This document shows, in pieces, positions 10,316-19,048 of a stretch of 64,000 bases of DNA. A program made the position numbers and the translations under genes. The notes under the pieces were generated by a model. That model was not told the origin of the DNA. It made no database searches and saw only the letters and a program-made list of their open reading frames with translations. The stretch covers positions 29,622-93,621 of the forward strand of contig NZ_JAQBOC010000087.1 of assembly GCF_028288225.1 (NCBI RefSeq), in the 5' to 3' direction. The number at the start of each line of letters is the position of its first letter. Position 1 is the stretch's first letter. The DNA comes from Mucilaginibacter sp. (GTDB taxonomy: Bacteria > Bacteroidota > Bacteroidia > Sphingobacteriales > Sphingobacteriaceae).

Positions 10316-11041
10316 ATGAGTTTTAGATCATTAAAATATTCATCGAATAGTATTGATTGCCAGGTAGCATTATTTGATTTGAGCAGTAAAATCAACAACA
10401 AAGATGTTGATATTGAGGATATTGGCGATTATATCCCAGGCAGTGTTATGGTTCAGGACCTGGATGAAATGACGAACCTATACATGAACAGCAACGGATG
10501 CGAGGTGCTCAGACATAGTAAAGAAGAGTTAAATAGTTTAGGCCCGGCATATTTTGATTTGTTTTTTCCGCCGGAAGAAATTACTTCTTTAAAACCAGAA
10601 ATAACAAAATTTCTTCAACTTGACGACCCAACCAGGACATATTCATTTTTTCAAAGGGTGAGGCCAAATAAAAATACCGAATATAAATGGTATTTAAGTA
10701 ATGTAAGGCTTTACAAACCTTCTGCCTTAGATAGTGGGCTTAAGCTGATGAATGTTGCCATAGAAGTTGATAATATATGCTGTGCAGCAAAAAAAATCAA
10801 CTCTATCTGTGAACAGAACGAATTTGTTCAGAAAAACTATTTTAAATTCATGTTACTAACCAAACGTGAAAAAGAAATAATTAAGCTGATTGCCAATGGT
10901 TACAATAGTCGTTATATTTCTGACTTGTTATTTATTTCGTTACACACTGTTAATAATCACAGAAAAAATATTTTAAATAAGCTAAACATTAAAAGCTTAA
11001 TTGATCTGATTAAATTTGCTGCTGCCTATAGCATTGTATAA
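10316..11041 (+). CDS. PAS-like sensor/LuxR-family transcriptional regulator (241 aa)
   Basis: The C-terminal 55 residues are a canonical LuxR/FixJ helix-turn-helix: LTKREKEIIKLIANGY, then ISDLLFISLHTVNNHRKNI and a final helix KLNIKSLIDLIKFA. The N-terminal 180 residues look like a PAS-type fold. They have a stretch about strangers' boundary motifs (MVQDLDEMTNLYMNSNGCEVL, seen around residues 45-65) followed by a PAC-like region with a Tyr/Phe-rich segment. No receiver-domain Asp or autoinducer-binding signature is seen, so the signal is unknown. It stands alone on the plus strand between the lipid synthase operon and the eCIS locus and is convergent with the eCIS-associated membrane protein gene, 42 bp away. 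It is a plausible local regulator of either cluster, but there is no direct evidence for a target. Confidence 0.85.
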   Translation: MSFRSLKYSSNSIDCQVALFDLSSKINNKDVDIEDIGDYIPGSVMVQDLDEMTNLYMNSNGCEVLRHSKEELNSLGPAYFDLFFPPEEITSLKPEITKFLQLDDPTRTYSFFQRVRPNKNTEYKWYLSNVRLYKPSALDSGLKLMNVAIEVDNICCAAKKINSICEQNEFVQKNYFKFMLLTKREKEIIKLIANGYNSRYISDLLFISLHTVNNHRKNILNKLNIKSLIDLIKFAAAYSIV

Positions 11042-11083
11042 TAAAAATATACTAGCAATTTCCTTTTACTTATTTACTTCTGC

Positions 11084-14000
11084 CTATCCGGTTTTCTGAC
11101 TATTGCTGTCAAACAGATTGATAAATTTAAGTACGGCCGGTAACGCCGCTGTAAGAACACCGACATAAGTAATTACCGTTGAATAGGTTTCTTGCTGAGA
11201 TGCAAAAAGAAACGCCAAAACCGCAACTATCAAAATCATAAGTGGTGTTTTTAATTTATTCCAATTGCCATTATCTTTTATTTGTTTCCTTATCATCATT
11301 GCTTCAGATGTTCCAATGGCCGTGAGAATAAAATTCCTAAATCCTTTATTAAAGAGGTGCAAAACTCCGTTTTTCCTAATTATTAATCCTTTGCTAACCA
11401 GCATGGTCAGGTTATAGTCGTCGTATGAATTTACAAGACTATCCTCTGCCAGATCATACAATAGAAATTTTTCTTCTTTTGTTAATGATTGCCAGATATA
11501 CATATAAAAATAATGAGCGGTAACCTGCATTTTAAAAGCAAGCGAGTCCCCATCAAGACGGTCAGGTTTATCAGCATCCAATTTTTCAAGCATTTGAACT
11601 AAAGGATCCTGCATTTTATTTAAAAAATGAGTATTGCTGGTTTCCATTAATAATGTCTTTTCCCAAAGTTTTAAATCCTCGGATATAACACTATTGCCCG
11701 AACTAAGAACTTCTATAACTATTTTAAAGTGCCCTAATAAAACATGCCATCTTTCCAGATCATGTTCCGGCTTTCTTATATTATCTGCCTGGTATATTGT
11801 TTGTTCATTAAGTGACTCCAAAAAATTAACCGGGTGTACCGTAGATATTATAAATATTTTACTCCTGTTTTTTTGCAGTAAACCTTCTAAAAAATTCAGC
11901 TTTATCAGGTTTGTCAAAGGGTTTTGTATATCATACTCAAAGTGGTTAACTATAATGAGCGAAAAATCTCCATTTAAAGCTAATTGTTTTACATCATCCC
12001 AATCCTTACTAGTCTTTACATCCTCTTCATTATCAGGAATAAGTATCATATCTACTATTAAAACAGTACCTGCTGTATTATTCTGCTCATTTAATGTGAC
12101 TATATTACCATCCTTTCCTATAATCTTTTTGTTGGATATAAGCTTCTTTACTTTTTCCAGTTTTCCTGAGCCGGGTGAACCAATAATAAAAAGTAATGAA
12201 TTTAACTTGGGATGTGTTAGCAAAAGCTGATCAATCTCTTGCCATCCAGCTTCGTTTGGAAGATTCAACGCAAATAATTTACGAATTATGAGGTGAAGTA
12301 TCCGCCAAAAAACAAATAGTGCTGTAATAAAAATAAGCCAATAAATTATACCGTAGTTGTTAAGCGGGAATAACCGTGGCAGTATATAGTTAAAGTTAAA
12401 AGAAGAAAGTTTTAGATATTTACCTGATGGCAACGTATAAAAAGTGTACCCGGGTTTGGCATCAAATAATCTATTAAAAAACAATGAACTTCCCGGGCGA
12501 TTATTATAAAACTCATTAACAGCGGTTTTATCAAATATATCGTAACTAATGTTGTTAAATAACCAGATAGTTTTTACTTCCGCAACAGACGACGGTTGTA
12601 TTTTAGGAATCTTAGATTCAATACTCATTGTCTTTATCCAAACGCCATCATTATAAATATTCGTGCGTTTAAATAAGGATACACTATCCGGTAAGGGTGC
12701 TTTTTTAAGAACATCCTGAATAAATAGAGCATGTCTGTACCTGGATGTTAACCTTTCCTGAAAATTATATGATGAAGTATAAAATAACGCAACAGGTATA
12801 CCACTTGTAATAATAAGACGGGTAAATATCATTAGCGAATAGCTGGTGCTGAAATCCCAAAAATCACCGGGTAATTTTTCTTTTAATTGCCTAAGGTATC
12901 TGAATAATTTAATGGCAACTTTTAACAATGTCCATGATAAGACAAGCAGCAGCATCTCGAAAAAGAAAAACAATAAAAATTGTTCCTGTATCATAATCAC
13001 TGCAATAAAGTTTATAAACCCTATGGTGAGCAGAAGGGCTATATTTCCCTTTTTCTTTTCGCTGTATCTTTGAGGCTCAAACTTTTTATATATTTTGGAA
13101 TAAAGAATATTTAAAAATAAGGTAACAGCCATAGCCGAGAACAGCAGAATAAAAAGGAATTGCAGAAAACTTGTGAATTTGTAAAATATAATGAGGAGCA
13201 GAATGTTTATAACATTTAAAACAATTGCTAAGTTATATTGATGGTGAAAACGTGAATCGGGCCGTACCCATGAAATATCAAAGTACTGTTTTTCAAAAAA
13301 TGACTGCTTACGGCAAACCACAAAAATCAACAGTAACTGTATGATCAGGATAAGAAAAAAACCGGTTAGCATGTAAAAACTAAAAGAGAAAATTTTAATA
13401 TCCCTCATACTTTTAAAAGTGCCATCTTCAAATATTACTACATAATAAGGTAGAAATTGAACAGGTTTAGCATAAAAATTATAGTTTTTGCCTGAATATT
13501 TAGCCTCAAAAAAATCACTTCCCTGGCTTATAATTAATCTATTTAATTTTTGTTCTGCTGATATTTCATTCAGTAAGTTTTCATTTAGGTTTTTTGTTGT
13601 GTCTGAATGATAAAGTACCTTGCCCTGGGCATTTATTATACAATAGAACAAACCTTTGGGAAAAACAGGCTGATTTAAACATTTCAGGTTAAAAGTAATA
13701 GCAGCCACAGCAACATCCTTATTTACAGAAGGCATGGATAACACAGATGTAAATTTACCATTGGTCCATGATATTATCTGATCTGCATAATATGGCTTAT
13801 CTAATTTATTATTTAAGAAATATGGTTTATTATCAACTATATGTTTGAAATAATTTCGTCGCCCAAAATCCCCTGGTGGTGCATTATCAAACGAGGAAGA
13901 CCAATTATTAACCTCCAACCCATTACTTCTTACCCAATAAACCTTATTTATATCCAACACAGAAAAAATCGAATCTATTGTTTTATTATAAGTGGTGTTT

Positions 14001-15121
14001 ACGCTTACATTATTTGAATCAGTTTTTGCGGCATGGCTTTTACCCAGGTTTTTCAGATCAAATGCAAGCTTTGCCTTGTTCCTGATGTCATCAAGTTTAT
14101 GTAGCTGTTGATATGTATCATTAAGTTCGGCGGTAAAGTTTTTTTCAATTTTGTCAGCAAGATTTTTTTTTACTTCTTCTGAATGGCTCATAAACGGCCT
14201 GAAAAGTATATTGTATTTAAAAAAAGCAAAGAATAGCAGTGACATTAGTAGCATTGATACAGCAAATGAAAACATTCCATCCATTACGGTAAGCCTGTCC
14301 TGGTTGCCCATTTGATATAACTTGATCCAGGGCAATGCCAGTATAACAGCCATTGCCGATATTAAAAGCAGTAATACTATATTTTCAGGTAATTTCGTCC
14401 GCTCATAGGCATAATTACTGTTGGTTACCAAACCCGTTATTGTTAATGCAGAATCTTCGTTCAAACTCAGCTGCTGTGCGAAAAGTTTATATTCAATTCC
14501 GCTCATTTTTATACTTTTTACCTGATTTTTTAAAAAAGCGCTTTTTTCAGTTTTTAAAGAGTCGGCAGTTATTGCCGTTATTCCGCTGGGAAAACTTTGA
14601 TATATAATTTTACCATCTTTAAGTAAAATGTATTCATCAAATATTTCACGTATAAGCAATTGATCTATAAATTGATTAATACTGTATTTGAGCCCCACCT
14701 GGTATTTTCCTTTTCTGAGGTAAATAATTAGTTCCTTTTTATTAAGATTTATATTACTGGCGCTATCTGAAAGGGCGCCATTGTTTTTACCGGGCACAAC
14801 ATGTTCAACGGGAAGCAATATGAAATTTTGACGGGGATATTCTTTGATGTATGAATTTAATTTGCTTGAGTCATACTGTGGCAAATTCTTTTCATAAGTA
14901 ACAAGCAAGGTATTTAACAGAGCTATAGAATTATTTACCTTGGCATGAATGTTATTTTCAATATTTCTCAGGCACCTAAAACGTTGTTCCTCTAAGTGTT
15001 GTTGGTTATTAGGAACATAGATAAAAAAATAAAGCCCGCCAAGGGTTAGTACAAATAACAGCGTAACCAAAACAACAACCTGATTCTTATTAAAAGAAAA
15101 AAAGTTTTTCATCACTGTCAA
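11084..15121 (-). CDS. Large polytopic membrane protein with Cache-like sensor region and P-loop domain (1345 aa)
   Basis: I do not recognise a named family. Visible layout: an N-terminal TM helix (about 13-35), an extracytoplasmic region of about 200 residues, TM helices near 245-265 and 278-300, a second extracytoplasmic region (about 305-575) whose VYWVRSNGLEV and FGRRNYFKHIV segments resemble a double-Cache sensor, a bundle of TM helices (about 577-790), another loop, a TM near 920-940, and a cytoplasmic domain with a Walker A motif GSPGSGK near 982 and hydrophobic strands (TVLIVDMILI, FSLIIVNHFE) that could be Walker B. Two further TM helices lie after about 1295. It starts 11 bp after the patatin stop and so shares its operon. 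A signal-sensing membrane ATPase or STAND-like protein is an inference. M4 is an alternative start. Confidence 0.75.
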   Translation of the reverse strand: MTVMKNFFSFNKNQVVVLVTLLFVLTLGGLYFFIYVPNNQQHLEEQRFRCLRNIENNIHAKVNNSIALLNTLLVTYEKNLPQYDSSKLNSYIKEYPRQNFILLPVEHVVPGKNNGALSDSASNINLNKKELIIYLRKGKYQVGLKYSINQFIDQLLIREIFDEYILLKDGKIIYQSFPSGITAITADSLKTEKSAFLKNQVKSIKMSGIEYKLFAQQLSLNEDSALTITGLVTNSNYAYERTKLPENIVLLLLISAMAVILALPWIKLYQMGNQDRLTVMDGMFSFAVSMLLMSLLFFAFFKYNILFRPFMSHSEEVKKNLADKIEKNFTAELNDTYQQLHKLDDIRNKAKLAFDLKNLGKSHAAKTDSNNVSVNTTYNKTIDSIFSVLDINKVYWVRSNGLEVNNWSSSFDNAPPGDFGRRNYFKHIVDNKPYFLNNKLDKPYYADQIISWTNGKFTSVLSMPSVNKDVAVAAITFNLKCLNQPVFPKGLFYCIINAQGKVLYHSDTTKNLNENLLNEISAEQKLNRLIISQGSDFFEAKYSGKNYNFYAKPVQFLPYYVVIFEDGTFKSMRDIKIFSFSFYMLTGFFLILIIQLLLIFVVCRKQSFFEKQYFDISWVRPDSRFHHQYNLAIVLNVINILLLIIFYKFTSFLQFLFILLFSAMAVTLFLNILYSKIYKKFEPQRYSEKKKGNIALLLTIGFINFIAVIMIQEQFLLFFFFEMLLLVLSWTLLKVAIKLFRYLRQLKEKLPGDFWDFSTSYSLMIFTRLIITSGIPVALFYTSSYNFQERLTSRYRHALFIQDVLKKAPLPDSVSLFKRTNIYNDGVWIKTMSIESKIPKIQPSSVAEVKTIWLFNNISYDIFDKTAVNEFYNNRPGSSLFFNRLFDAKPGYTFYTLPSGKYLKLSSFNFNYILPRLFPLNNYGIIYWLIFITALFVFWRILHLIIRKLFALNLPNEAGWQEIDQLLLTHPKLNSLLFIIGSPGSGKLEKVKKLISNKKIIGKDGNIVTLNEQNNTAGTVLIVDMILIPDNEEDVKTSKDWDDVKQLALNGDFSLIIVNHFEYDIQNPLTNLIKLNFLEGLLQKNRSKIFIISTVHPVNFLESLNEQTIYQADNIRKPEHDLERWHVLLGHFKIVIEVLSSGNSVISEDLKLWEKTLLMETSNTHFLNKMQDPLVQMLEKLDADKPDRLDGDSLAFKMQVTAHYFYMYIWQSLTKEEKFLLYDLAEDSLVNSYDDYNLTMLVSKGLIIRKNGVLHLFNKGFRNFILTAIGTSEAMMIRKQIKDNGNWNKLKTPLMILIVAVLAFLFASQQETYSTVITYVGVLTAALPAVLKFINLFDSNSQKTG

Positions 15122-15132
15122 TATTTACAATG

Positions 15133-16437
15133 TTAATTGCCTGCACAGCCCTGCCATCTTGCTTTAGCTTCCCGGTAAGTGGCATCGCCGAGGTGTAAGC
15201 CGCTTTCATCCCCCCTAATTAGCTGATTAGGTAAACAAATGCCTCCATTAACAATAAATTTATCACATAGCTGCTGAATTAAAGCCACCTCATCATTAGC
15301 GACTGCGTCCATATCTAAATCCATTAGTTTTATAAAGTCTTGTTGGTTATTGTGATAAACAGAGGGGGCCTCAAAAAGCAAAGTATCCGTGTTTAAGATT
15401 GGTTTTATGCAAGGATTAATGCGGACAATGCAAGCATTATTACTTAAGGATGGATCAATTATAGAGTACGCAATAAATGATGCTGAATCTGGCGGGTCTC
15501 CCAATATACTTGTTGACATCTTTTGAATGTCTGCTATAAAGGAGGAGTGATTATCAGTTAATGCAAGCTTATTATTGATATTCTTTTGATATATAGCTGC
15601 AATCCGGGGATCTGTAGAATTTTGATAATCTGCAATTATAGCCTGTCCCCCGGTACCTGTACCAAGCGATAGAATTTTATATTCGCTTAGTGGTATAGTG
15701 AGATTATTAGTTATTGCTTCAATAAGCCCCCCTAAAATCGGGTTATTAAAGCCCGAAACCGCACCATCCCAATACCAGGTCTTCCGTTTATCATTTCCGC
15801 CCAATAAACTTATATTTATTTCTGCAGGCGAATCAAAATAATTTACAGGAGCATTACTTGATGAATGAATGGCATCGCCAAGTGTTACCTGGTAAAACTT
15901 TCCGTTACTGAAAACATCGGTTCGGCTCTTCGTATTTGATCTGAAAAAACTTGCTCTTTGCTTAAAATAATCAAAGCCTACAATAACTATTTGTAAATCA
16001 GCTTTACCTATAATAGCAGGCAACTCATTTAAAGGGGTTTCAATTATTGATTTTGTAGTTTTCCCTTGTTTAATTAAACCATCGTATTTGTTAAAAACAC
16101 TTTTTAGTCCGCTTAATTTTCTCTTAGTGCTGTATTTGGGACCCAGCACGCTTGTTAAACTTGTAATATTTCTTAAATTAAGTTTTTCCCAAAAGCTTAG
16201 CTTTGAAAACACCTGCTTCCGCTGGTTTTCATCCTCAAAAACAGAAATAATTTCACTTAGCAGCATATCATTGCATAGTGTTGCCAAAACAAGGCTACCC
16301 CCTGAATTAGCAATTACCAGGTCAAATTCTTTTAGCAACTGGTGCCCGCGAATATCTCCGTATAGATCTTTAAGCACTTTGGCTTGTATCATGGCCCATG
16401 AGCCACCACCGTCAAGTGAAAGTATTTTGTATGGCAT
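15133..16437 (-). CDS. Patatin-like phospholipase (434 aa)
   Basis: The N-terminus has the oxyanion-hole motif DGGGSW (residues 9-14). The nucleophile motif is ANSGGS with Ser45; the usual first Gly of GxSxG is Ala here. The catalytic-dyad Asp appears in WDGAVSG near residue 224. All three patatin elements are therefore present in order, predicting an acyl hydrolase acting on phospholipids or other lipid esters. There is no signal peptide, so it is made in the cytoplasm. The gene is the first of a two-gene operon with the large P-loop membrane protein. It lies behind the 374-bp spacer that follows the eCIS amidase terminator and carries a copy of the recurrent palindrome 160 bp upstream. Candidate roles are a lysis or release enzyme, an eCIS cargo, or a defence effector. 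Confidence 0.88.
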   Translation of the reverse strand: MPYKILSLDGGGSWAMIQAKVLKDLYGDIRGHQLLKEFDLVIANSGGSLVLATLCNDMLLSEIISVFEDENQRKQVFSKLSFWEKLNLRNITSLTSVLGPKYSTKRKLSGLKSVFNKYDGLIKQGKTTKSIIETPLNELPAIIGKADLQIVIVGFDYFKQRASFFRSNTKSRTDVFSNGKFYQVTLGDAIHSSSNAPVNYFDSPAEINISLLGGNDKRKTWYWDGAVSGFNNPILGGLIEAITNNLTIPLSEYKILSLGTGTGGQAIIADYQNSTDPRIAAIYQKNINNKLALTDNHSSFIADIQKMSTSILGDPPDSASFIAYSIIDPSLSNNACIVRINPCIKPILNTDTLLFEAPSVYHNNQQDFIKLMDLDMDAVANDEVALIQQLCDKFIVNGGICLPNQLIRGDESGLHLGDATYREAKARWQGCAGN

Positions 16438-16593
16438 AGAAATAAAGGTTTAAATTATGGTTTCAGTATGTTTTGGATGCAAGTGTTTTTAATAGGCAGA
16501 TCATTAAGCATCAGTTTTCCAAATAATCCGGGCAACAATGAAATTAACTGGTAGTCAATAGCTTAAATTTAAGTTAAATTAAACCCTCAAGCA

Positions 16594-16613
16594 ATGACTA
16601 CTTATAGCTATTT
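16594..16613. promoter_or_regulatory. Recurrent eCIS palindrome, copy A (upstream of patatin operon)
   Basis: Sequence ATGACTACTTATAGCTATTT, an imperfect palindrome centred on TT. Read on the minus strand it shares CATAAATAGCTAYAAGTAG with copy C, apart from one inserted A there, and both continue to YYATTGC. It sits about 160-175 bp upstream of the patatin start codon. Confidence 0.5.
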
Positions 16614-16753
16614 ATGCTAAGAGATATTTCAAGATTTGATGCAACACACTTAGTAAAAGACTGATAAACAGCTTGTTAAACACCATAGAATTACCTTTAT
16701 TCCTACTCAGTTTTTTAAGTTTAACAAACGATTTAAAATGTAATAAAATAAAA

Positions 16754-16778
16754 ATACCGGGCTGTATGTGCCCGGTAT
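16754..16778 (-). terminator. Rho-independent terminator after the amidase gene
   Basis: ATACCGGGC (16754-16762) and GCCCGGTAT (16770-16778) form a perfect 9-bp GC-containing stem with a 7-nt loop. On the minus strand the stem is followed by a T-rich run (the plus strand shows AATAAAATAAAA before it). It begins about 34 bp past the amidase stop and would end the membrane-protein/amidase operon. Confidence 0.8.
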
Positions 16779-16811
16779 CAAAGATTGTGAATAACAAGAA
16801 TTGTAGAATAC

Positions 16812-17615
16812 TTATATCTGATCTAATATAAGCCAGGATTTGGGTCCAATTATACCATCTGGAACTAAACCATTTTTTAACTGAAAGTTCCGCACGGCAG
16901 CTTCTGTTTTAGCACCAAAATCGCCGTCCTGATCTAAACGCAGCCTTCGTTGAACCTGCTTCACCAACTCAACGTCATTATCTCCCCCCCTGCGAATGGT
17001 GGCACGGCCAGGCTTATCACCCCCTTGTGAGGGCTCTTCAGCCGGTATCAGTTTGGGTTCAGGAGCAGTTCCACTTAAAATGGATTCAACCGTTGCACGG
17101 AAAGCCACCATATCGAATCCGGGATCAGTTTTACGGCCCGGGGGCAAAGCGTACTCTTTGTGCCCGGCACACCACTCCGCCTTCTGACCTATATGTTTGA
17201 GGATTGCAGCAACACCACGATGATAAGCATCCATTTGAACTTCGGGCCAGGGAAAATCATCAGCTCCCCCCGTATTTTCAGCTTCTATACCTATAAAGTT
17301 TGTATTCCCGTTTACAATGTCGTTCCAAACACCCTTACCTGCATGAAAGCATTTGCCTGCAGCAACGATAAAATAAGTGCCATCACGACCTAAACCAAGT
17401 TGCGATAGCGGCCCTGGCAAATCTTCCCTGCCATTAATAAGGGTATGAAGGGTAGGCATATTTCCATCTTTGCCAGGTGTGGCAGTATGGTGACAGATGA
17501 CGCCAAAAATCCTGCCCACGTCACCATGGCCGCGATCTTCCCAACCCGGGCACAAAGACACTTTTAAGCCAGCCTCCTTTAATACATTGGGCAGCCATAT
17601 TAATGAATTTGGCAT
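16812..17615 (-). CDS. N-acetylmuramoyl-L-alanine amidase with C-terminal peptidoglycan-binding domain (267 aa)
   Basis: An Amidase_2 (T7-lysozyme type) domain spans about residues 35-175. The zinc ligands are visible as His in CHHTATP (42/43), His152 in CAGHKEY and Asp164 in KTDPGFD, with the conserved HAGKG at 91-95. After a linker, residues 210-265 match a PG_binding_1 domain (LVKQVQRRL, DGDFGAKTEAAVRNFQ, DGIIGPKSW). It would cleave the amide bond between MurNAc and the stem peptide. There is no signal peptide, so it is endolysin-like and needs a membrane lesion, holin-type partner or the CIS itself to reach the wall. It begins 1 bp after the stop of the membrane protein gene upstream, which suggests translational coupling, and it ends at a clear terminator. 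Confidence 0.92.
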   Translation of the reverse strand: MPNSLIWLPNVLKEAGLKVSLCPGWEDRGHGDVGRIFGVICHHTATPGKDGNMPTLHTLINGREDLPGPLSQLGLGRDGTYFIVAAGKCFHAGKGVWNDIVNGNTNFIGIEAENTGGADDFPWPEVQMDAYHRGVAAILKHIGQKAEWCAGHKEYALPPGRKTDPGFDMVAFRATVESILSGTAPEPKLIPAEEPSQGGDKPGRATIRRGGDNDVELVKQVQRRLRLDQDGDFGAKTEAAVRNFQLKNGLVPDGIIGPKSWLILDQI

Positions 17616-17616
17616 G

Positions 17617-18846
17617 TCATTTAACGCCTCCCTGCGTTATTGGCAAATCTTCGTCAATAGTTTTTATTACAGTCTCTACATCACAACCATCAATTGCTGT
17701 ATCATCATCACCTACACTGGGTGTTTGTCCCGGCGAAATAGCTGCCACAAGATTGCTGACTGCCTTTATGCCTTCTTCTGCAACTGCCGGAACCGGGATA
17801 GCTTGAACCGGAATAGCCTGAACAATACTTGCCGGGCTCTCTACTGCCTGTAGTATTTTATCTACTGAGGGAACTTGCCGGTCTTCTGAAGATTCCTCCT
17901 GGCTTTTTTCATGCGGCTTAACTGTTGAGCGTATAACCATTACTTTGTTAAGCATGTCAAACCAGAACGGGGCTCCCAGGGAAGACGCCAATGCGGTGAA
18001 CAACCAGCCCAGTATGCCTCCAAAAAATATTCCAATAATACCTCCAAAACTAAGCGGTTCTTTTAGTTCAGGCCAGCCAATTGGCAAACCCAGGTTATTC
18101 AGCTCGGCTTTGGCACTGTTATAATTTCCGTTGGTAACCGATAAGCTATCTTTGCTAAAAGCCTCGGCTCTCCTTACTATTAACTCACGCGCGGTTTGAT
18201 TCTTTGTCAGATAATCAGCTATGGTTAATGTATTTATATTTAAACCGATAGCCATTGCCAGGGATATTGCAAATATGATGATCTGAGTTGACCGTTTGTA
18301 CCACCCGGAGACCCTGTCCATGCCACTATTAAACCAATCTTCAATGCGTGCCTGTACTTTGTTAAGATCACCCTGGGCTGTATCAATGGCACTCAACAAT
18401 AATCTCTGTACCTGTGGGTTTCCCAGGTTGGCCACATTTATCCGCATTGCTTCAAGCGAAATAACAGGCGAATTAGCATCGCTGTTCACTTCGTCCGTCA
18501 TCGGGCCGCGGGCTGCGATATCCATAAGTGCCTGGGCAAAGTTCCTTGAGGGGATATATGAAGGCAAATTGCCGCCTTTGGCAAATAAAGATGGAGCTCC
18601 CGTGTTTTTTCCAGGTTTGTAAGCATCTATAAAAAGACCAAAAATAAGGGGATGATTATAGATATTTTTCGCCAGGCCGGTTCCTCCTGTATCCGCCAGC
18701 AATTGTCTTATACCATGTTCAAGGTAAGCGGCCCTGGTTTTTAACCATCCTTCTATTCCTTCGCGGACAGCAGTACATATAATACTAACCAATATAAATA
18801 CAAAGATGACGCCGGTGGCCACTTCAAGAATGTTTGATCCAAACAT
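17617..18846 (-). CDS. eCIS-linked membrane protein of unknown function (409 aa)
   Basis: The first 30 residues hold a strong TM helix (VATGVIFVFILVSIICTAV) followed by a basic/amphipathic stretch. A second TM helix is near residues 187-205 (IIIFAISLAMAIGLNIN) and a third, Gly-rich one near 262-285 (GGIIGIFFGGILGWLF). The C-terminal quarter is Pro/Ala/Glu-rich and contains a small VQAIPVQAIPVPAV repeat around residue 345. No enzymatic motif is recognised. It is the first gene of a two-gene operon with the signal-less amidase and is preceded by a copy of the recurrent palindrome. A holin- or anchor-like role, letting the amidase or the injection particle reach or cross the envelope, is an inference from this pairing only. 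Confidence 0.75.
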   Translation of the reverse strand: MFGSNILEVATGVIFVFILVSIICTAVREGIEGWLKTRAAYLEHGIRQLLADTGGTGLAKNIYNHPLIFGLFIDAYKPGKNTGAPSLFAKGGNLPSYIPSRNFAQALMDIAARGPMTDEVNSDANSPVISLEAMRINVANLGNPQVQRLLLSAIDTAQGDLNKVQARIEDWFNSGMDRVSGWYKRSTQIIIFAISLAMAIGLNINTLTIADYLTKNQTARELIVRRAEAFSKDSLSVTNGNYNSAKAELNNLGLPIGWPELKEPLSFGGIIGIFFGGILGWLFTALASSLGAPFWFDMLNKVMVIRSTVKPHEKSQEESSEDRQVPSVDKILQAVESPASIVQAIPVQAIPVPAVAEEGIKAVSNLVAAISPGQTPSVGDDDTAIDGCDVETVIKTIDEDLPITQGGVK

Positions 18847-18965
18847 ATCATTTATGGTTTAAATACGTGAATTTATAAGGGAATCTTGTTATTTGATTAG
18901 TGATAAAGCGTAAATAAATTACGCCTGCGCTATTATAAATTTGATAAATAAATACATCAGTTACA

Positions 18966-18983
18966 ATAGCTATTTGTAGTTAT
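18966..18983. promoter_or_regulatory. Recurrent eCIS palindrome, copy B (upstream of membrane-protein/amidase operon)
   Basis: ATAGCTAT-TT-GTAGTTAT, with two mismatches from a perfect palindrome and the same TT centre as copies A and C. It lies in the 202-bp gap before the 409-residue membrane protein, about 120-137 bp upstream of its start codon. No terminator was recognised in this gap after the DUF4157/OmpA gene. Confidence 0.5.
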
Positions 18984-19048
18984 ATTTTTAATAAAACACT
19001 GAAAATATGCATTTTGCATTACATTAAATTTCATCCAAAAAGGCTTGA

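Larger units (their letters stand above)
16438..16811. other. 374-bp spacer between the amidase and patatin operons
   Basis: It contains a minus-strand terminator hairpin (16754-16778) next to the amidase gene and a copy of the recurrent palindrome (16594-16613) nearer the patatin gene. It probably also holds the patatin promoter. A 61-codon minus-strand frame at 16612-16797 overlaps the terminator and is not believed to be a gene. Confidence 0.6.

Noticed and set aside
16612..16797. 61-codon minus-strand frame in the patatin spacer
   Set aside because: It overlaps the amidase terminator hairpin and the recurrent palindrome region, has AT-driven composition and no homologous feel.
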